Positions 35,151 through 48,100 of a stretch of 64,000 nt of DNA are shown here, in pieces. Each line of letters starts with the position of its first letter. Position 1 is the first letter of the stretch. Source of the stretch: Rhyzopertha dominica (taxonomy: Eukaryota > Arthropoda > Insecta > Coleoptera > Bostrichidae); assembly GCA_025024175.1 (NCBI GenBank), contig QCXZ01000053.1, forward strand, positions 4,154,001 to 4,218,000, written 5' to 3'. The translations under genes and the position numbers were made by a program. The notes under the pieces were generated by a model. It was not told the origin of the DNA, made no database searches, and saw only the letters and a list, made by a program, of their open reading frames with translations.

Positions 35151-35479
35151 TTCTGACAATGCTCTTTTTATACGCAGGTACTAACTTCCTTTATTAATGA
35201 GTCTGTTAATTATCAACAGCTAATACAGAAGATAGCACAGTTTTACATTTTTTACGATTTGATTTTATACATCACATCCAGGTGAAGCATTTCTGTTTAG
35301 AGAATTAATAATCTCACCAATCTCATTCGCATTGGTTTTTCTTAGATATGGAGATGCATTGCATGTTTGTGTTAGTGGTCACCGCGATATCATAAGCAAT
35401 ATTTATGAAGAAATCATTAAACACCTCCACCTACAAGATTTTGTATTAGTTTGCATTGTATCGGCTAGTAACTAAACAG

Positions 35480-35830
35480 AGGTTTAAGGTTTTGTTCGAA
35501 TATTTNTAAGGAAAAAAATTTTAATTTGCTNATTATTGATATAGAATTAGCTTTTGAAAAAACAACATATGGAAGANGATAACGCCAATTGTGTCTTAAT
35601 TTAAAAAAAAACAATTTAAAATCAAATANGTCTGATTTTTAAAACAGTAAACAGCATTAAACAAAAATTAGCTGAAAGCAATGCAGTACCATGCAAAGAA
35701 GATAAAGGCAATATTGTAACAATTTTTAATAAATCAGAATACATACAAAAAAATCCAAGATATTTTGAATCCGGAACAATTCACCCATTAAGTACATATC
35801 AAAGTTAATTTGCTATTTGAGTGTCAAACA
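35480..35830 (+). pseudogene. Penelope-like N-terminal fragment
   Basis: The plus strand near 35640-35810 encodes KTVNSIKQKLAESNAVPCKE followed by DKGNIVTIFNKSEYIQKN. The DKGNxVVIxxKxEY motif is characteristic of the segment before the RT core in Penelope-like elements. No palm motifs follow, and several N bases lie upstream. It is a short remnant of the opposite end of the element compared with the fragments at 32, 48 and 52 kb. Confidence 0.55.
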
Positions 35831-37019
35831 ATTTCTAAATCGTATGTTACAAGCACATAATAATAACCAAGATAAATATATAAATGTGACTGTACATTTT
35901 TTAAAAGCTGTATTACCAGAGCGCAAGGTTTTCACAAAAAGAAAAAGAAAAAACTTTTTCAGATATCAGTCCTTCAGAAATGGATATGAGCGAGAGAACA
36001 AAAAAAATAAAAACTTTAATGAACTTATGACTGATTATTGTGATCCTAACTGGAAGAAAACAAGCTAAAACTTTAGGATTGTAATATAATCGAAACAACT
36101 TAAACACAAAACCAGTTCCTGACGCCCAAGATCAAAAGGTCATCTGTCAATAGCAGTTTTGTTTAATATTATTGTACACAAGTTTTTTCAATACATTACC
36201 AAAAGCTATCAACTTACATACATTTGAAAACACTATTTGTTTATCTGTATTCAAAACATACCCAAAAGCACATTCTTCGCTACAAAAACTAATGAAAAAT
36301 TTGTATAGGAGGATATATTTTATTGCAAACAGCTATACACGCTAAATTTAAAGACTCCCTTGATAATTATTATATAATAGAAGCTAGAATGAGCATACAA
36401 TCACTTATTACTGTCTCAAGCAAAATGAGTACACTTATTTTGATTTAAACATGCGGAACATTTCCTTGAAATTCAGGCGTTATTTGACGAACTCGCTGAA
36501 GAAATACAATACTCCAAACAAAGGCACCATCTCAATTAGTGATTAACGGCAACTCCATCGGATGAATTATACCATTCATAAGAGGGCTGTCTTTGTGTTT
36601 GTGCGGCTTTTACTCTTGTTTGTTCGGAAAGAACTGATAAATGAACCTTCTTATGTCTGTACGACAGGGGGCAGAAGACAAAAGCCCCTTTCCGGTATTG
36701 TGATCCATCATTTATAAAAATTATTATGTTGGGGATAATGTATGGACATCTCGATAGTGGATGATGGACTTCAGAAGGACGCACGCTGTTATCTCCGGTC
36801 AAATTAAGATTGATTTTGTTCCAGATAGTTACGTACGTGTGCAATGCTTGCAATTCTATAAAGATAAGCCAATGCCCGTGTTCGCGAAGAAAAAACAGTT
36901 TTTCAACTTTCGTTTGCTCTCATTCTAGGTCAGTTGCATTTGTATCCATCAGACTTGTCCACCAAAAGCAAGAAAAAACTACAGTAGCTACCTGCTTTTA
37001 AAATAATAACCTGGAAATG
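35831..37019. other. No gene recognised
   Basis: A lysine-rich open frame at 35817-36068 and a region near 36110-36280 resembling a retroelement C-terminus (NTLPKAINLHTFENT) are too weak to assign. Confidence 0.4.
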
Positions 37020-37681
37020 TCAATATTATTGCAAGCATTGATGGTGCCACTTCCTACACTTGATCCTGCCATCAGGATTTTAGTCTTTTGCGTTTTCTTT
37101 TTATTGTTCCTATTGTACTAATGGTTCCTGCTCTTCACACATGTCTCAGCCATTTCATTCTTGCCATCTTAAGAAATTGATTACATTTTCTACTTAAAGT
37201 TCCATTTGTCTTCATGATTTCTTGTTCAATTTTTACAGGTCCTAATATGTTTGTTAAGTTTCTACTGTTTCTTCTGTGCTAGCGATATTGCTTCAACTGC
37301 ATATGTTATTACAGATCTTATCACTGTCTTGAATACTTTTATCTTTAGTAGGTTTTACTTACCGATTGTATTTTTGGTCTACTTCTGTGTCATTCGTTCT
37401 CTTGTTGGTTACAGTAACTCCAAAATATTTGTGACTATCTAACTCTTTGAACTCACAGTCGGAGATGATTATTTTCCCAGCTGTCTTTCCAAACACGTTA
37501 TTTTTGTTTTTTCTATATTGATTTCAAAGCATATCTTTCTTCCTTTTGTAACTATCATCTGCATATGCAAGTATTTGTTGGCATGTTGTTCTTATAGACT
37601 CATTTTTATAGTACTTCGTGTTTGTTTTTCCGCATTTTGTTTGTACATTGGCTTTGGTGCATTTAAATATCATGTATATTT

Positions 37682-37848
37682 AAAGTAAGAATTTAGGATG
37701 GCAATGCCATCTCTCAGCATTACACTGACATGATGACAAAGCCACCTAGCTGCCTTAACGGGAACTACTGATGAGCTGTAATGACAGCGAAATAGTACTA
37801 TCTGCAGTTGGTTGAGGTGTAGACAGCACAGCATAGACATGCACTTTA
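37682..37848 (+). mobile_element. Hammerhead-bearing retroposon (retrozyme-like), copy 2
   Basis: This 167-bp insertion is flanked by ATCATGTATATTT (37669-37681) and ATCATGTATGTTT (37849-37861), a 13-bp duplication with one mismatch. It lies inside a decayed LINE. It matches the reverse complement of the element at 4100-4390 over its whole length except for about 125 bp absent after GGGAACTA at 37767. The missing part includes the 5' strand of hammerhead stem I and the outer hairpin arm. Both ends agree with copy 1 (AAAGTAAGAATTTAGG and GACATGCA.TTTA). No ORF. Confidence 0.8.
37768..37809 (+). ncRNA. Hammerhead ribozyme with intact core but truncated stem I
   Basis: Core CTGATGA at 37768-37774; stem II GCTGT-AATG-ACAGC at 37775-37788 with five perfect pairs; GAAA at 37789-37792; stem III ATA-GTAC-TAT (37792-37801) closing on the cleavage base C at 37802; then TGCAGTT, the stem I 3' strand. 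All conserved core positions are present. The 5' strand of stem I has been deleted, so only one or two pairs can form there. Cleavage in cis is therefore doubtful, although a supplied stem I strand could complete the fold. This copy shows what the intact core of the family looks like. Confidence 0.85.
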
Positions 37849-38350
37849 ATCATGTATGTTTGTTTTATTAATTTTACTAGTATCTTTATTTTATCTAGAG
37901 CTTCCATTACACGGTTACGTTTTATTTTATCCGAAATCTATGATTAGCATTCAAGTTTTCTTGTTGTGTTCATGTACTATTTCAGCAATTTGTTGTATTA
38001 CATCTAATGTTGACTTGCTGTGGACGAAGCCACACTGAAAACCTCCAATGATGCTTTTAAAGTTTTTTTATGAACAATGTCTTTTACTTCTAGTGATGGT
38101 TCGGCCATCTACTCTTTCTTCATTTTGTTCTTTAACTTCATTACCCCTAGATATTGATCTTCACCACTTAGTTCGTGAATTAATTCGTTAAGATATTCTT
38201 AGATCAGTTTCTGTCAGTTTTTCGTTTTTGTTCAGACCTTTTATTCGACTGTTTACATTTTTTGTTGCTTTACTTTTTCGTAACGCTTATTAAGGTTATT
38301 CGTACTACTTTCTTTTTTTACTGTGTACTCATCCTTATGCCCTTCTTTCT

Positions 38351-39689
38351 TTGTTTATAACATCTTTAAAGCTTCCCCTCCCATGACCCACCATGTATTT
38401 ATTGCCTTTATACAGCCATATAGCCATCCAGACCCAACAGTTTAAATAATAAACACATCAGCAGAAACGACAAGACCCATATATCTCGTACTCGTCATTC
38501 CAAACGACTCCGTGCAAAAACGAGACCGCATTCAGCTAAAGCCCAACTTTACATTGAAACATACAGAAAATTGAAACGCCAGACCGTCAGGATGTGCCTC
38601 TTACTCTTATTGAGAATAGTTGGCGGAATTCCAAGTATTATCGTGGCCCTTGTAGCCTTATCTTATAGTGGCTCTTCATGCTAATGTGGCCTAAAAACTA
38701 ACCCTTACTAGCGCATACATTTATGTATATCCGGTCATTTTTATTCCAACGCCCCTCTTTGCATTCACCGTATGAAAATTCGAACTTCGCATTCAGAACT
38801 TTGCGCTTAACAATTGCGTTAGCGTGTGCATGCGGTGAATAAGGAAGTCAGTGCCGATGCTTTGCCAATATTAACAACATGTTCTAAGGATCTCGGCGGA
38901 TTTGAAGGGGCACCATGCTATCGAGCATGTCGAATAATAGGTACCTACATAGTGGTTATTTCGTTAAGATTGAGATAAAACTTTGTGTTCTTCTAAAGTT
39001 TGTAAAGGTAATAATGATACTGATAATGGTATACAAACTTTAGGTAAACAAGTGTGAGTATACATCAGCTGAACTAATTTATACATAAATTGTTTTCTAA
39101 ATTTAACAACAGAATAATTCAAAATGACCGTTAAACCATTTGACAGCGTTATAAGAGAACGACCTCTAATATAGGGATGTTCTACATCTAGGCATAGACA
39201 AGTGATTTACATTTTTAAGTGTTAAATGTGTATCGTGAAAACTTTGGCAACTATGTTATTTATTTCGTAAGTATGACGGTGTCGATGTTTGAAACACGCG
39301 AAATAGAAATGCTGGAAATGATAATGAAATATATTATCAACCTTCGGCCATTTAAGCTTCTGAATGTACTTGATATCGTGATCAAACTTTTTCAGCCCAA
39401 ATAATACACAACAATACAATAAAGAAAGTGCGACATAACAAGACTCACGTAGTTTCTTTTGCAGTTTAAAATTCAGAATTACTATAGATAATAGATTAGT
39501 CTTTCAACAAGGCAATAACTATCACAAATTAAGTTTAAAATGGACAACAAGATAGAAAGGCGATAAGTAAATTGGGGAAAAAAGCTCATAAATGTGAAGT
39601 AACTAAAAGCAAGGATTACATGCAGGAACAAGCAACAAGTACTACCCCAGAAGAAGGTTCATTTAGTGATGCATTACTGTATGTTGTGT
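38351..39689. other. No gene recognised
   Basis: Mixed composition; overlapping small frames at 39219-39419 on both strands have no recognisable domain. Confidence 0.45.
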
Positions 39690-41130
39690 TCAGGGAACGG
39701 CAAGTAAAGACTTCTTGTAGGCAACTTCAAAGCTACTAATTGCTTTAGATTTTAGATTATAGGGAACGGAGTTATGTAAAATAGAGATATTATGAGAGAA
39801 GGACCATTTGAAGAAACTGTGTCTGTGTGAAGGAATCGATAATATATCCTTTCGTCGAATATTAACATTATGTACGTTCGTCCTGATATCGATTTTTGGT
39901 AGAATAACCTTATGATATAAGCAAACAGGGTGAAATGCCGTTCTTGTAACCATATTCAACCACGGTATTACTTTAAGTTTGTGGGTAATATGTTGTCGTT
40001 TTCTAATACCGAAAATTGTACAACCTGTATTCTTCTGCTGCCGGAGCTGTCTGTGCATGGACCATAAACAGAATCAGCGTAATTAAATGGTGATAAAACC
40101 AACTTATCACACATATAAATTTTTTTACTTGTGCTTAGGGGCTGATGGAGATATTAAGTTATTCTTAGGTTAGCGTAAGATCTTCCTATAAAGCAGTTTG
40201 CATGGGTTTTAAAACGTAATTGATTATCACGGATAAGACCTAAATTACGTGCAGACGCTACGAGCTCTATGCCCTCATTCTGTATCTTTATGTTTAAACT
40301 AGCTGCTATATCGTTGTACTCCCCGGACTTAGGAGTTATTCCAAACATAATCGTTTTCGATTTCATAGGATCTATGCTCAACGAGTGCGCGAGAACAGTT
40401 TATTTATATCTGATAAGATTGACCCTTGGGGAACACCACAGTGTGCAACAGATGAATTTGAAAAGGTGTTTCCAATTTTTTGGCTCCTATCGGAGAAATA
40501 ACTCTGAAATAGCTGCAATGCGTCTGAGCCCACGCTCAAGTGATGCAGAACAGTTATTCATGACTAAGAGTATCAAACGCCCTGTAAAAATCGAGAAGGA
40601 CCAACAGACACGCCTGACCAGAATCCATAGCTGTCATAATATTATCAGTAACCATAAGCAGTGCAGTTTCACAGCTATAACCTTCACGAAAACCAGACAG
40701 TATGGTAGGTAGAAAATTATAAATGTTAACATATAAAGAAGTTGATTACCCATCACTCGCTCGAGTATTTTAGAAAGAGTAGGAAGTATGCTTATAGGAA
40801 ATGGTAAAACCACCGATCTATTCCAAGTATCAGGTACAACAGAGAGACCAATACATGTATTAATGATATGCGTGATATAAGGTAGAATAATTGGCAAGGC
40901 ATAAAGTAGCAAGTTAGTAGGAATGCTATTGCATTCGTCTTTCTGGACAGGAGAATTTCAGACACTTCTCTCTCAGTTACAACAACAAATTCAAAGCTTG
41001 AGTTCACTAATTTGGTATATTTAAGTATTGTTTTAACAAGGCAAGATCAGGAATGAACTTTTTTAGAAGGATATTTGAAAGAAATTGATTATAACCATTA
41101 GGAGAAGTTAAATTATTTGGTAAACTACAT
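39690..41130 (-). pseudogene. LINE RT relic, same broad family as the 58.8-kb copy
   Basis: The minus strand from 41007 to 40634 carries the RT N-terminal block in several frames (SSFEFVVVTEREVSEILLSR, then ILPYITHIINTCIGLSVVPDTWNRSVVLPF and SILPTLSKILERVMGNQLL). 40381-40154 has SIDPMKSKTIMFG and ASARNLGLIRDNQLRFKTHA, the post-YADD and LGVxxDxxLxF motifs. 40058-39690 has the C-terminal GIRKRQHITHKLK and SHNISILHNSVPYNLKSKAI. The central palm is badly eroded. The order matches the copy at 58640-60373. Confidence 0.78.
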
Positions 41131-41897
41131 GACTGATCCTTCTGTACATTTGTTTTTACTGAGCATCCTACAGCGTTATTCATACATAATAATATAACAC
41201 AGAAATTTCATCTCCAAAATAACACTGACGACTGCAACGCGACAGGCGCTACCGCTTCTTGTATCTGCACTTTTTTGGCTGGCAAAATTGCACTTGATAA
41301 ACCGGCCACTGCCCTTCGACCGTATGTGAGTGCGCCTTGATGACCTTATTATTCAGTGGACAGTTTTTGCCTGTACTCCGGCTGGGCACCGCCATAAATC
41401 TCCGGGTTTTGTTCATGAAGGGGTCAGCTGTTGCGAGTGGTGACATTTTCAGTACGGTGCATAAAAACGGGGTCAAGTGGGGTTCGCCCAATCGAGAACT
41501 GCAGGCGAACTTTGATTTGTCTTGTACGAAACTCCCAGCGGTTCAGCGACTTCTTTTTGCTAATACGAGAAAAGCGCGTTCTTTTGGTTGTTTGAAAAGA
41601 GGAAATTTCCTTATACTGCATGTTTCACATTATAATATTCGTATTAGGAGTTTTTATAACCTGGGTTTTTACATTTTTTTTTCTTAACTAAACTGCTCTT
41701 GAGGTTCTATTTATAGTAAAGTTTACCCAACAATATACTTGTTTATGACCTTTTGATGATTAATAAGTTTAACAAGGGGGTAACCACTAAGAGTAAATCT
41801 GTCCCATGGATTACAGATTACGTAAGATAAGAGCAAAGCTACCCTCAACTTTACCATGTATCTATGTATCATTTGTTAAATAAAATTTCTCTTTCAG
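41131..41897. other. Upstream intron of the CUB gene, nothing else recognised
   Basis: Open frames at 41249-41687 on both strands have no domain. The stretch ends in the splice acceptor TTTCTCTTTCAG before the first exon found. Confidence 0.5.
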
Positions 41898-42148
41898 ATC
41901 GTAGATGGCAATGCCAAGACCGACGTATCGAACAGAAAGGAACCGGGGATGTTCTGCGGAGAGAGCGAACAACCCCAGACCTTCATGTCGGAGACGTCCT
42001 TCGTAAAGGTCGTATTTCATTCGGACAACTTCACCGACCAGACGTACTTCAGTTTTGACACCAGAGCGGAACAGCAATTGGTCGTCTACCTGAGATACGG
42101 GCAGCATCCGGAGCTGTATCCTAATCGAAGGGGGGAAGTCGTTCAAGG
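41898..42148 (+). CDS. CUB gene, first exon seen
   Basis: Starts after TTTCTCTTTCAG and ends before GTGAG, leaving phase 2. It encodes the second half of a CUB domain: MFCGESEQPQTF, VKVVFHSDNFTDQTYFSF. At least one more exon must lie upstream, because the first half of this CUB is missing. Confidence 0.88.
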
Positions 42149-45100
42149 GTGAGATTATTTACTTAAAATAAGCAAAGAAAGCGCTCTCGCTACATTTTTA
42201 CTCGTCTTATCGAACATTGTTAAATTCGATTCAGTAAACAATAAAGATGTCAATAAATGTTAAATATCTAGAAGCTTTCTTCTTCTTAAATAAATAGTAC
42301 AAATAATCTTCAGAATTAAAAACTGATGCATTACTTAGAGCCGTTTGCCACTACACTTATTAAAGTACTGAAGTAAGTTCTTAAAATTATTATACTGATA
42401 TACTGATAAGCGATATCCCGAACGACAATAAAAGAATGGCCAGAAGGTAGCAAATAATATTGGCAATCCGTTTTAAGGCTTTGTCTAACTGATACATTCT
42501 AATTTACAGAAGTTTTCCATATAAATTTGCTTTGAGTAATATTTTGTACGAATAATATGCAATATAAAAGGCTTTATGCAAACTTTTCACCCATCATTTA
42601 GAACACGTTTTATCAATTTTATACATCACATTCCCATTCTGAATTTCCTCTTGCTCTTCGAAATTCTAAAAACAGATTCAGCTTACAGTTTTTGAGATAA
42701 ATCTAGTGAAAATACTGCTCATTCTTTTTCAGCTAACGAATCGATTTGTTTCAGATCGTACTGCGAACGAGTGTTCAGAGACTGCAGGCTACAGACTTGT
42801 TACGTTCAGTCACCTGCCTACCCAGGTGTATACCCGAGGAATCTGCACTGTCGATATTACCTCAACACAAGACTGCCTTTTATAAAATTGTACATAGAAA
42901 ATGAGGAATTTAATATCGACGGCCAGCGTTGCGAGAACATCATGACTTGCCCCATGAGGCCCATATCGTCAGGTTGGTAATGTCATACCTTTTAGGAGAG
43001 TAATTGCCAGAAGGCAACACATACATTTGTCTCAGGTCAAATTTAATGTATAGAAACGTGCGGTACAAGTGTCAACATATTTAAACTAAAAGACTCATTT
43101 TTGTCAGTACCCCAGTAATTCGTGTGCAAATGGACGAAATAACTTTGTGAGAGCATCCTTTGTCTCAAGGAATTATATCCCTTCTTCTGAGGAATCGTGG
43201 AATTATTTTATTTTACCTTTAAGAAAATTTTTCATCGCATAATATAATTTGCAGGTGACTTTAAAATATAGTACTAGATCATGTCCGTTTGTGATTGCTT
43301 GTTGATTTAAAGAGAGAGTGTGCAGGTACTTCAACATATTGAAACCACCAAACCATAGCAGGAATTTCTAAATTTAATTCGTACATTTTCTGCTGCTTCC
43401 AGCGCCTTTGCAGCTAGCAAGTATGGTGCGTTGTTTTCGGTACGTGCATATCGCAGCTTTGTGTTTAGTTCATATAGCCGTGTGTAATTATTGTCACTGG
43501 AGAAATAATTCCTTCGTTGGACCCACGATAGCAAAAACTTTGCGAACTCGTTGTCTCTCTCTCTTTCTTTCTTGAATAAACAAACAGTAGCTGCAGTTAT
43601 TATTGTAACTCGAGGGCAACGAATTAAATCTTATGGCACAGTAGGAATCGCAACTGACAGTACTCTTCTAAATAATCTTGAGTTACTCCAAATTATACTT
43701 AGAATCTGTAAATTAAGTCAGGATGAAAACAGGATTTAACTTTGATTTCATACTAATTTCATCGTATTGTCACCACTTTCGAACTTAGGTTGTGCGCTGT
43801 TGTGCTAAAGATTACCTGAAAAAGAGAATTGAGGGCGAAGGCAGGACAGATACGACTTAGGTTCTAAACAAATATTTATTAACGAAGAGGTCTGTAAAGC
43901 AAGTAACGTAAAACAGACATTAATAATTGCAGCACACAGAAATATGTTAGAATGGCAATGAATATATTACCTCGTTACTTACTTGGAGCTAGGAGGAAAG
44001 ACAACATTTTACGTTGTCCAGTACTCTCACTTATTCCCCACTTATTCATGACTGATTTATCAGCGTATTCATACGTCACTCGTTAATACGTCATAATGAT
44101 TCGCTAGTATTATTCTCGGTGCTAGCGGGAAGTGTAATTACACAAAAATGCTGAAATAATTAATAGACGTTCTGTTCTAGAAGATGGAACGATTTAGTTA
44201 AATGACATATTTGACATTATTACACACTTCATCAGAATTTAAACGACATTTGATTATAAAATTAAAAAGCTTTTGAGTTTAGTCAATACAAATTTTTGTC
44301 CAGAGAGATTTATGATATTATCTGTTAGTTCTTTATACTACTTGAACCAGTATTTATGAAGTAACTGAACGCCGCCTACATAAGAAGTTCTTTAGGAACT
44401 TTACAATGGCGACTATTCTTTGTCAAATCTTGCAAGATTTACTACAAATCAGGCGTCAGTTGCTAGGTTTCCCCCCTCACCGACAAATTCAAGCAAAGTT
44501 TCAGAAACCAACTTCGCTAAGTGTACAACCGCCAAAAAATCTCCGTCCCGGGTTTAGTTCAAGGACTTTAATTCCCTCCCGAAAATTGTTCCCCGGCAGA
44601 TGTCGGCGTTCCTCCTTTTCTCCCAAATGCAACGTTACATTAGCAGGAGCGTTTAGAGGGAACAAATAAAATTTAGGTGGGGCGTAAACACAACAATAAC
44701 TCTCCCTTTTACTGCGTACATCCGCTCTTAGCACTTGGGGTGTAATAATACCTTTGGAATTACTGGCAATTTTCACCGTGCCGGCGTACTTATCGCCAGC
44801 CGACTGTTAGGCACGTCCCTGAAGATAATGCCGAACGAACAAAAGACGAAGACGCCTGCAAAGAGAACAGGGGTGCATCGATTTTATCGTCCGCCAACCC
44901 TACACTTCCTGTTTACTGCCTTGGGATATGTTTGTTAAATTAATGTAGCCGTAAAACGGTGTGAAACTTCGAAAGGAGTTCTTAGATTCGTAGAATTTTA
45001 TCGTTGTACGAATAAAAATCACGGAGAAGATTTATTGTATCAGATTGTAACAGCATCTTGACCCACTACACACAGACATATCTCTGAAGGAATTACTAAA

Positions 45101-48100
45101 TGCATTTTTCTCCTATCTACATTAACGACAGCTGTCGAGAAGTACTGCTTATCCAGTAAAAATATGTATAAGTGACTAATGGTAAAAAGATATTATACTG
45201 AGTTCCGCTGGTGCAGTTTATAAATATTAAATTCTCAACATTTATACCCTTATACAACGTAATAATTACAGTTCAATCTTTATCTTTCTGGCTAATTCTG
45301 GATTTCATCTCCTGCGTCCGATTCTGATTGATTCTCCGGGTTGAAACAAATGTTAAACTGCTCCAATTTATAAGAAATATTTTCAGATGTTTTTGATGGT
45401 TTTCTTAAAGTTCGAACCATGACATCGTGTACATAAATCAGTTCAAAAGTATTTGTCGCAGTATTTTTACAGCAATTATCATTTTGCGTAAGTCATATAG
45501 NACCTACGTATTTAACAATATTTTAGTTAAAGCATTTTTTTAATTTCTAAAAAGTGCGAGTTGACTGAGCTTCATCAAACTAAAATAACTCAAGAAGATA
45601 CTAATTCTGTAATACTCGAAGGTACAGTTGAAGATACTAGTAGCAATTTAGTCCTACTAGTCCGAAGCCTGCAGAATTTTGCACTGAAAGACTTTTTTTA
45701 AATCCTGAAACTGATGAAGAAGAAATAATGGTTGAAGCTAATGAAATATTATTGTGGAACTATCAAAGTGGCCTTTAAAAATGTCAATGAATAATTATAC
45801 CCTCAAGCATCAGGTTCATCAAACGCCCCCCCCCCCCGGACCTGGACTGCCAACTCTGGACCCTTCCCACTTTCCATAATATATTTAGCTGGTTAATTAT
45901 ATATGATTTCTAAATACGAATTACATTTTAACGATTAATACAGAGAAACAAAAACTTACAAAAATTACAGTTATTTCGAGCAAATAACCATTCTAAGAGT
46001 AATGACAGTCGTTTGCTGTTAAAATGCCAGTATATAAAAGTTTTTTGAAAATCCGATTAACTATATTTCAGTTTATTTAAATGAGGCTTGATTTGGTTAA
46101 AATATAAACTGGTGGGTTAATTTTTGTGAGCAGTGCACTGGCAGACTACAGAAGCTGGCTTAACTTAAAAAAATAATAGCTAGCTAATTGAAGGCTCAGT
46201 CTAAATAAAAGATGGTATGTTCTGTACGGTACATTATTTTAGCCAGATATCAGAAAGAAATACTCAAATTCGTTTTATTTAACATATCAGATTAATGCGG
46301 TCACGGTTTTAAATCCAAAATTTGCTAATGTCCAAGTTTAATCGAGTATTATCGATGTGCTCATATTTAGTTTCAGATGACGACATTAGGCGTTTTAAGC
46401 ATTTAAACTATGCATATATGATTAAAGTTAAAAACATAAATTACTTTTATGTGACATAAAATTTGCCGCAGAAGTAACAATCGAAGTATAACTTACATTG
46501 TCATAATAAGATTAACTGATCATGAGGACTACCTACATTTGTAATAATTTATGATGTGTATTTAATTGCCAGTCATTGCAGATTTCAGTAGTCAAATATT
46601 TTATAACATACGTTTTTGGTGATATTGAGTCTTATTTTGCATTTCAGTGACAGCCAGCTAGATGAATATAATACATGAAAGGATTTTAGCAGCTCGAGGA
46701 CAAAAACCAATGGTGGTTTTAAAATTATGCAGAAATTTGAGTAAAATTAGATATATGAGGAAAAACTGTTAGAGATAAAACGACCACTAACTTAGTGCTG
46801 ATTGGAAGTGTTTGGCCAGCTGACGAATAATGCTGGGGATTATAACTTGTATTTTTTAGTTTAACTAAGGTTAATTAAACCAGCAGCTTGAATCGTTACA
46901 GCCTTAGGTATTGTTTCACGATCAGGTTGTTACCTCATTCTGACCTTTACTAGCTACCTATTCACCCCTAACTTCAGTTTGTAAAGCTTCTAGTGTGAGA
47001 TGTTGAAACTAAAAATTGCTCATCAGTTAATTTTAGTAAATGCTTAAGGGGAAATTTATTTTCCTTTAGTACTTCGTTTGACATTACTATACATTATGTG
47101 GATCACAAATCTTTATTCTTCCAAATAAAATGTATCAACTCATCTTTTATTAAACGTTGCAAAAAATCAACGAAGATTGTACATTGAATAAATACTTCAA
47201 TCATTACTTAGTTACGTAATCCGATAAAGGTACATTTTTATTTATGTTAAATTATTCATTAACGGAAATTCCTGCTTTGCTCCCAGTTAAACTAAACTCT
47301 GGGAACGTCTATGCCCTAACTCATCAAAACAGACTGAGGGCTGGCCCTTAAAATAAATGATGTTGTTTTAATGATTTGTTTTTTTAATTCTTGAAAATTA
47401 ATATTAAGTCAGAATACAAATTTACACTATTTGTATCATATAAAATTCTCATGAAATAATTTTAAAATCCAGAGTCACGAGGAGTAAGTTTAAAAACAAC
47501 AGGATTTTTTTCTAATTTTGGTAGTGCCTGATGATCTCACAATTAACACAGTTAACCTCTGAGGTACATATATTGATTATTGCTTCAGGTCAGGAAAACT
47601 GTCCCTACGACTACATCAAGATATACGATGGCAAAAACGAATTTAGTCCCGTCATAGGTACATTCTGTGGCATGGGAAAGTTCCCCTACTCCATAATCGG
47701 AACTTCCCAGGACTTGTTTGTAGAGTTTCTCTCATCGCCTGCAGGTAGGTTGTTGTTTATCGCAAATTATTATCGATTTAAACGGTACAATTAACTGCAG
47801 ACAATCCTTGTAAATCAGCTGAAAATCCTTAATCATTGCAGGTCCTTTGCTCAACACTGGCTTCCACTTCAACGTTGGCAACTGGCCAGGTCACGTGGAC
47901 ACCGCTGGCAGCAGGAATGGCACCTGCGATTGGCTCCTGTCGTCAGAAAGCCTCAGGGCCTCGGGAGACTCTGAAGGGATATTCTTGTCAGTGGCGCATT
48001 GGTATCCTCCCCACACAAGTTGTACGTATTTGATCCAGGGTGAGGAGGGAGAAATTGTTCGGCTGTACTTTCCTAGGTAAGTACAGAGACATTGCTAAAC

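Larger units (their letters stand above)
37020..38350 (-). pseudogene. LINE (endonuclease-RT type) relic split by a hammerhead element
   Basis: Read on the minus strand, about 38040-37990 gives GGFQCGFVHSKSTLDVIQQI, an eroded GFRxGRSTxDxIFxIxQI motif. About 37585-37545 gives QQILAYADDS, the catalytic YADD box. The region further toward 37050 fits the thumb and C-terminus with many stops. The hammerhead-bearing element at 37682-37848 is inserted between the two motifs. The motif spelling differs from the other LINE relics in this window. Confidence 0.65.

Noticed and set aside
41249..41687. ORFs just upstream of the first CUB exon, checked as the missing CUB half
   Set aside because: They lack the SPxYPG and cysteine pattern of a CUB start and do not join in phase to 41898.
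44221..44260. TTCTGATGAAG on the minus strand as a hammerhead core
   Set aside because: No pairing stem II and no GAAA follow.
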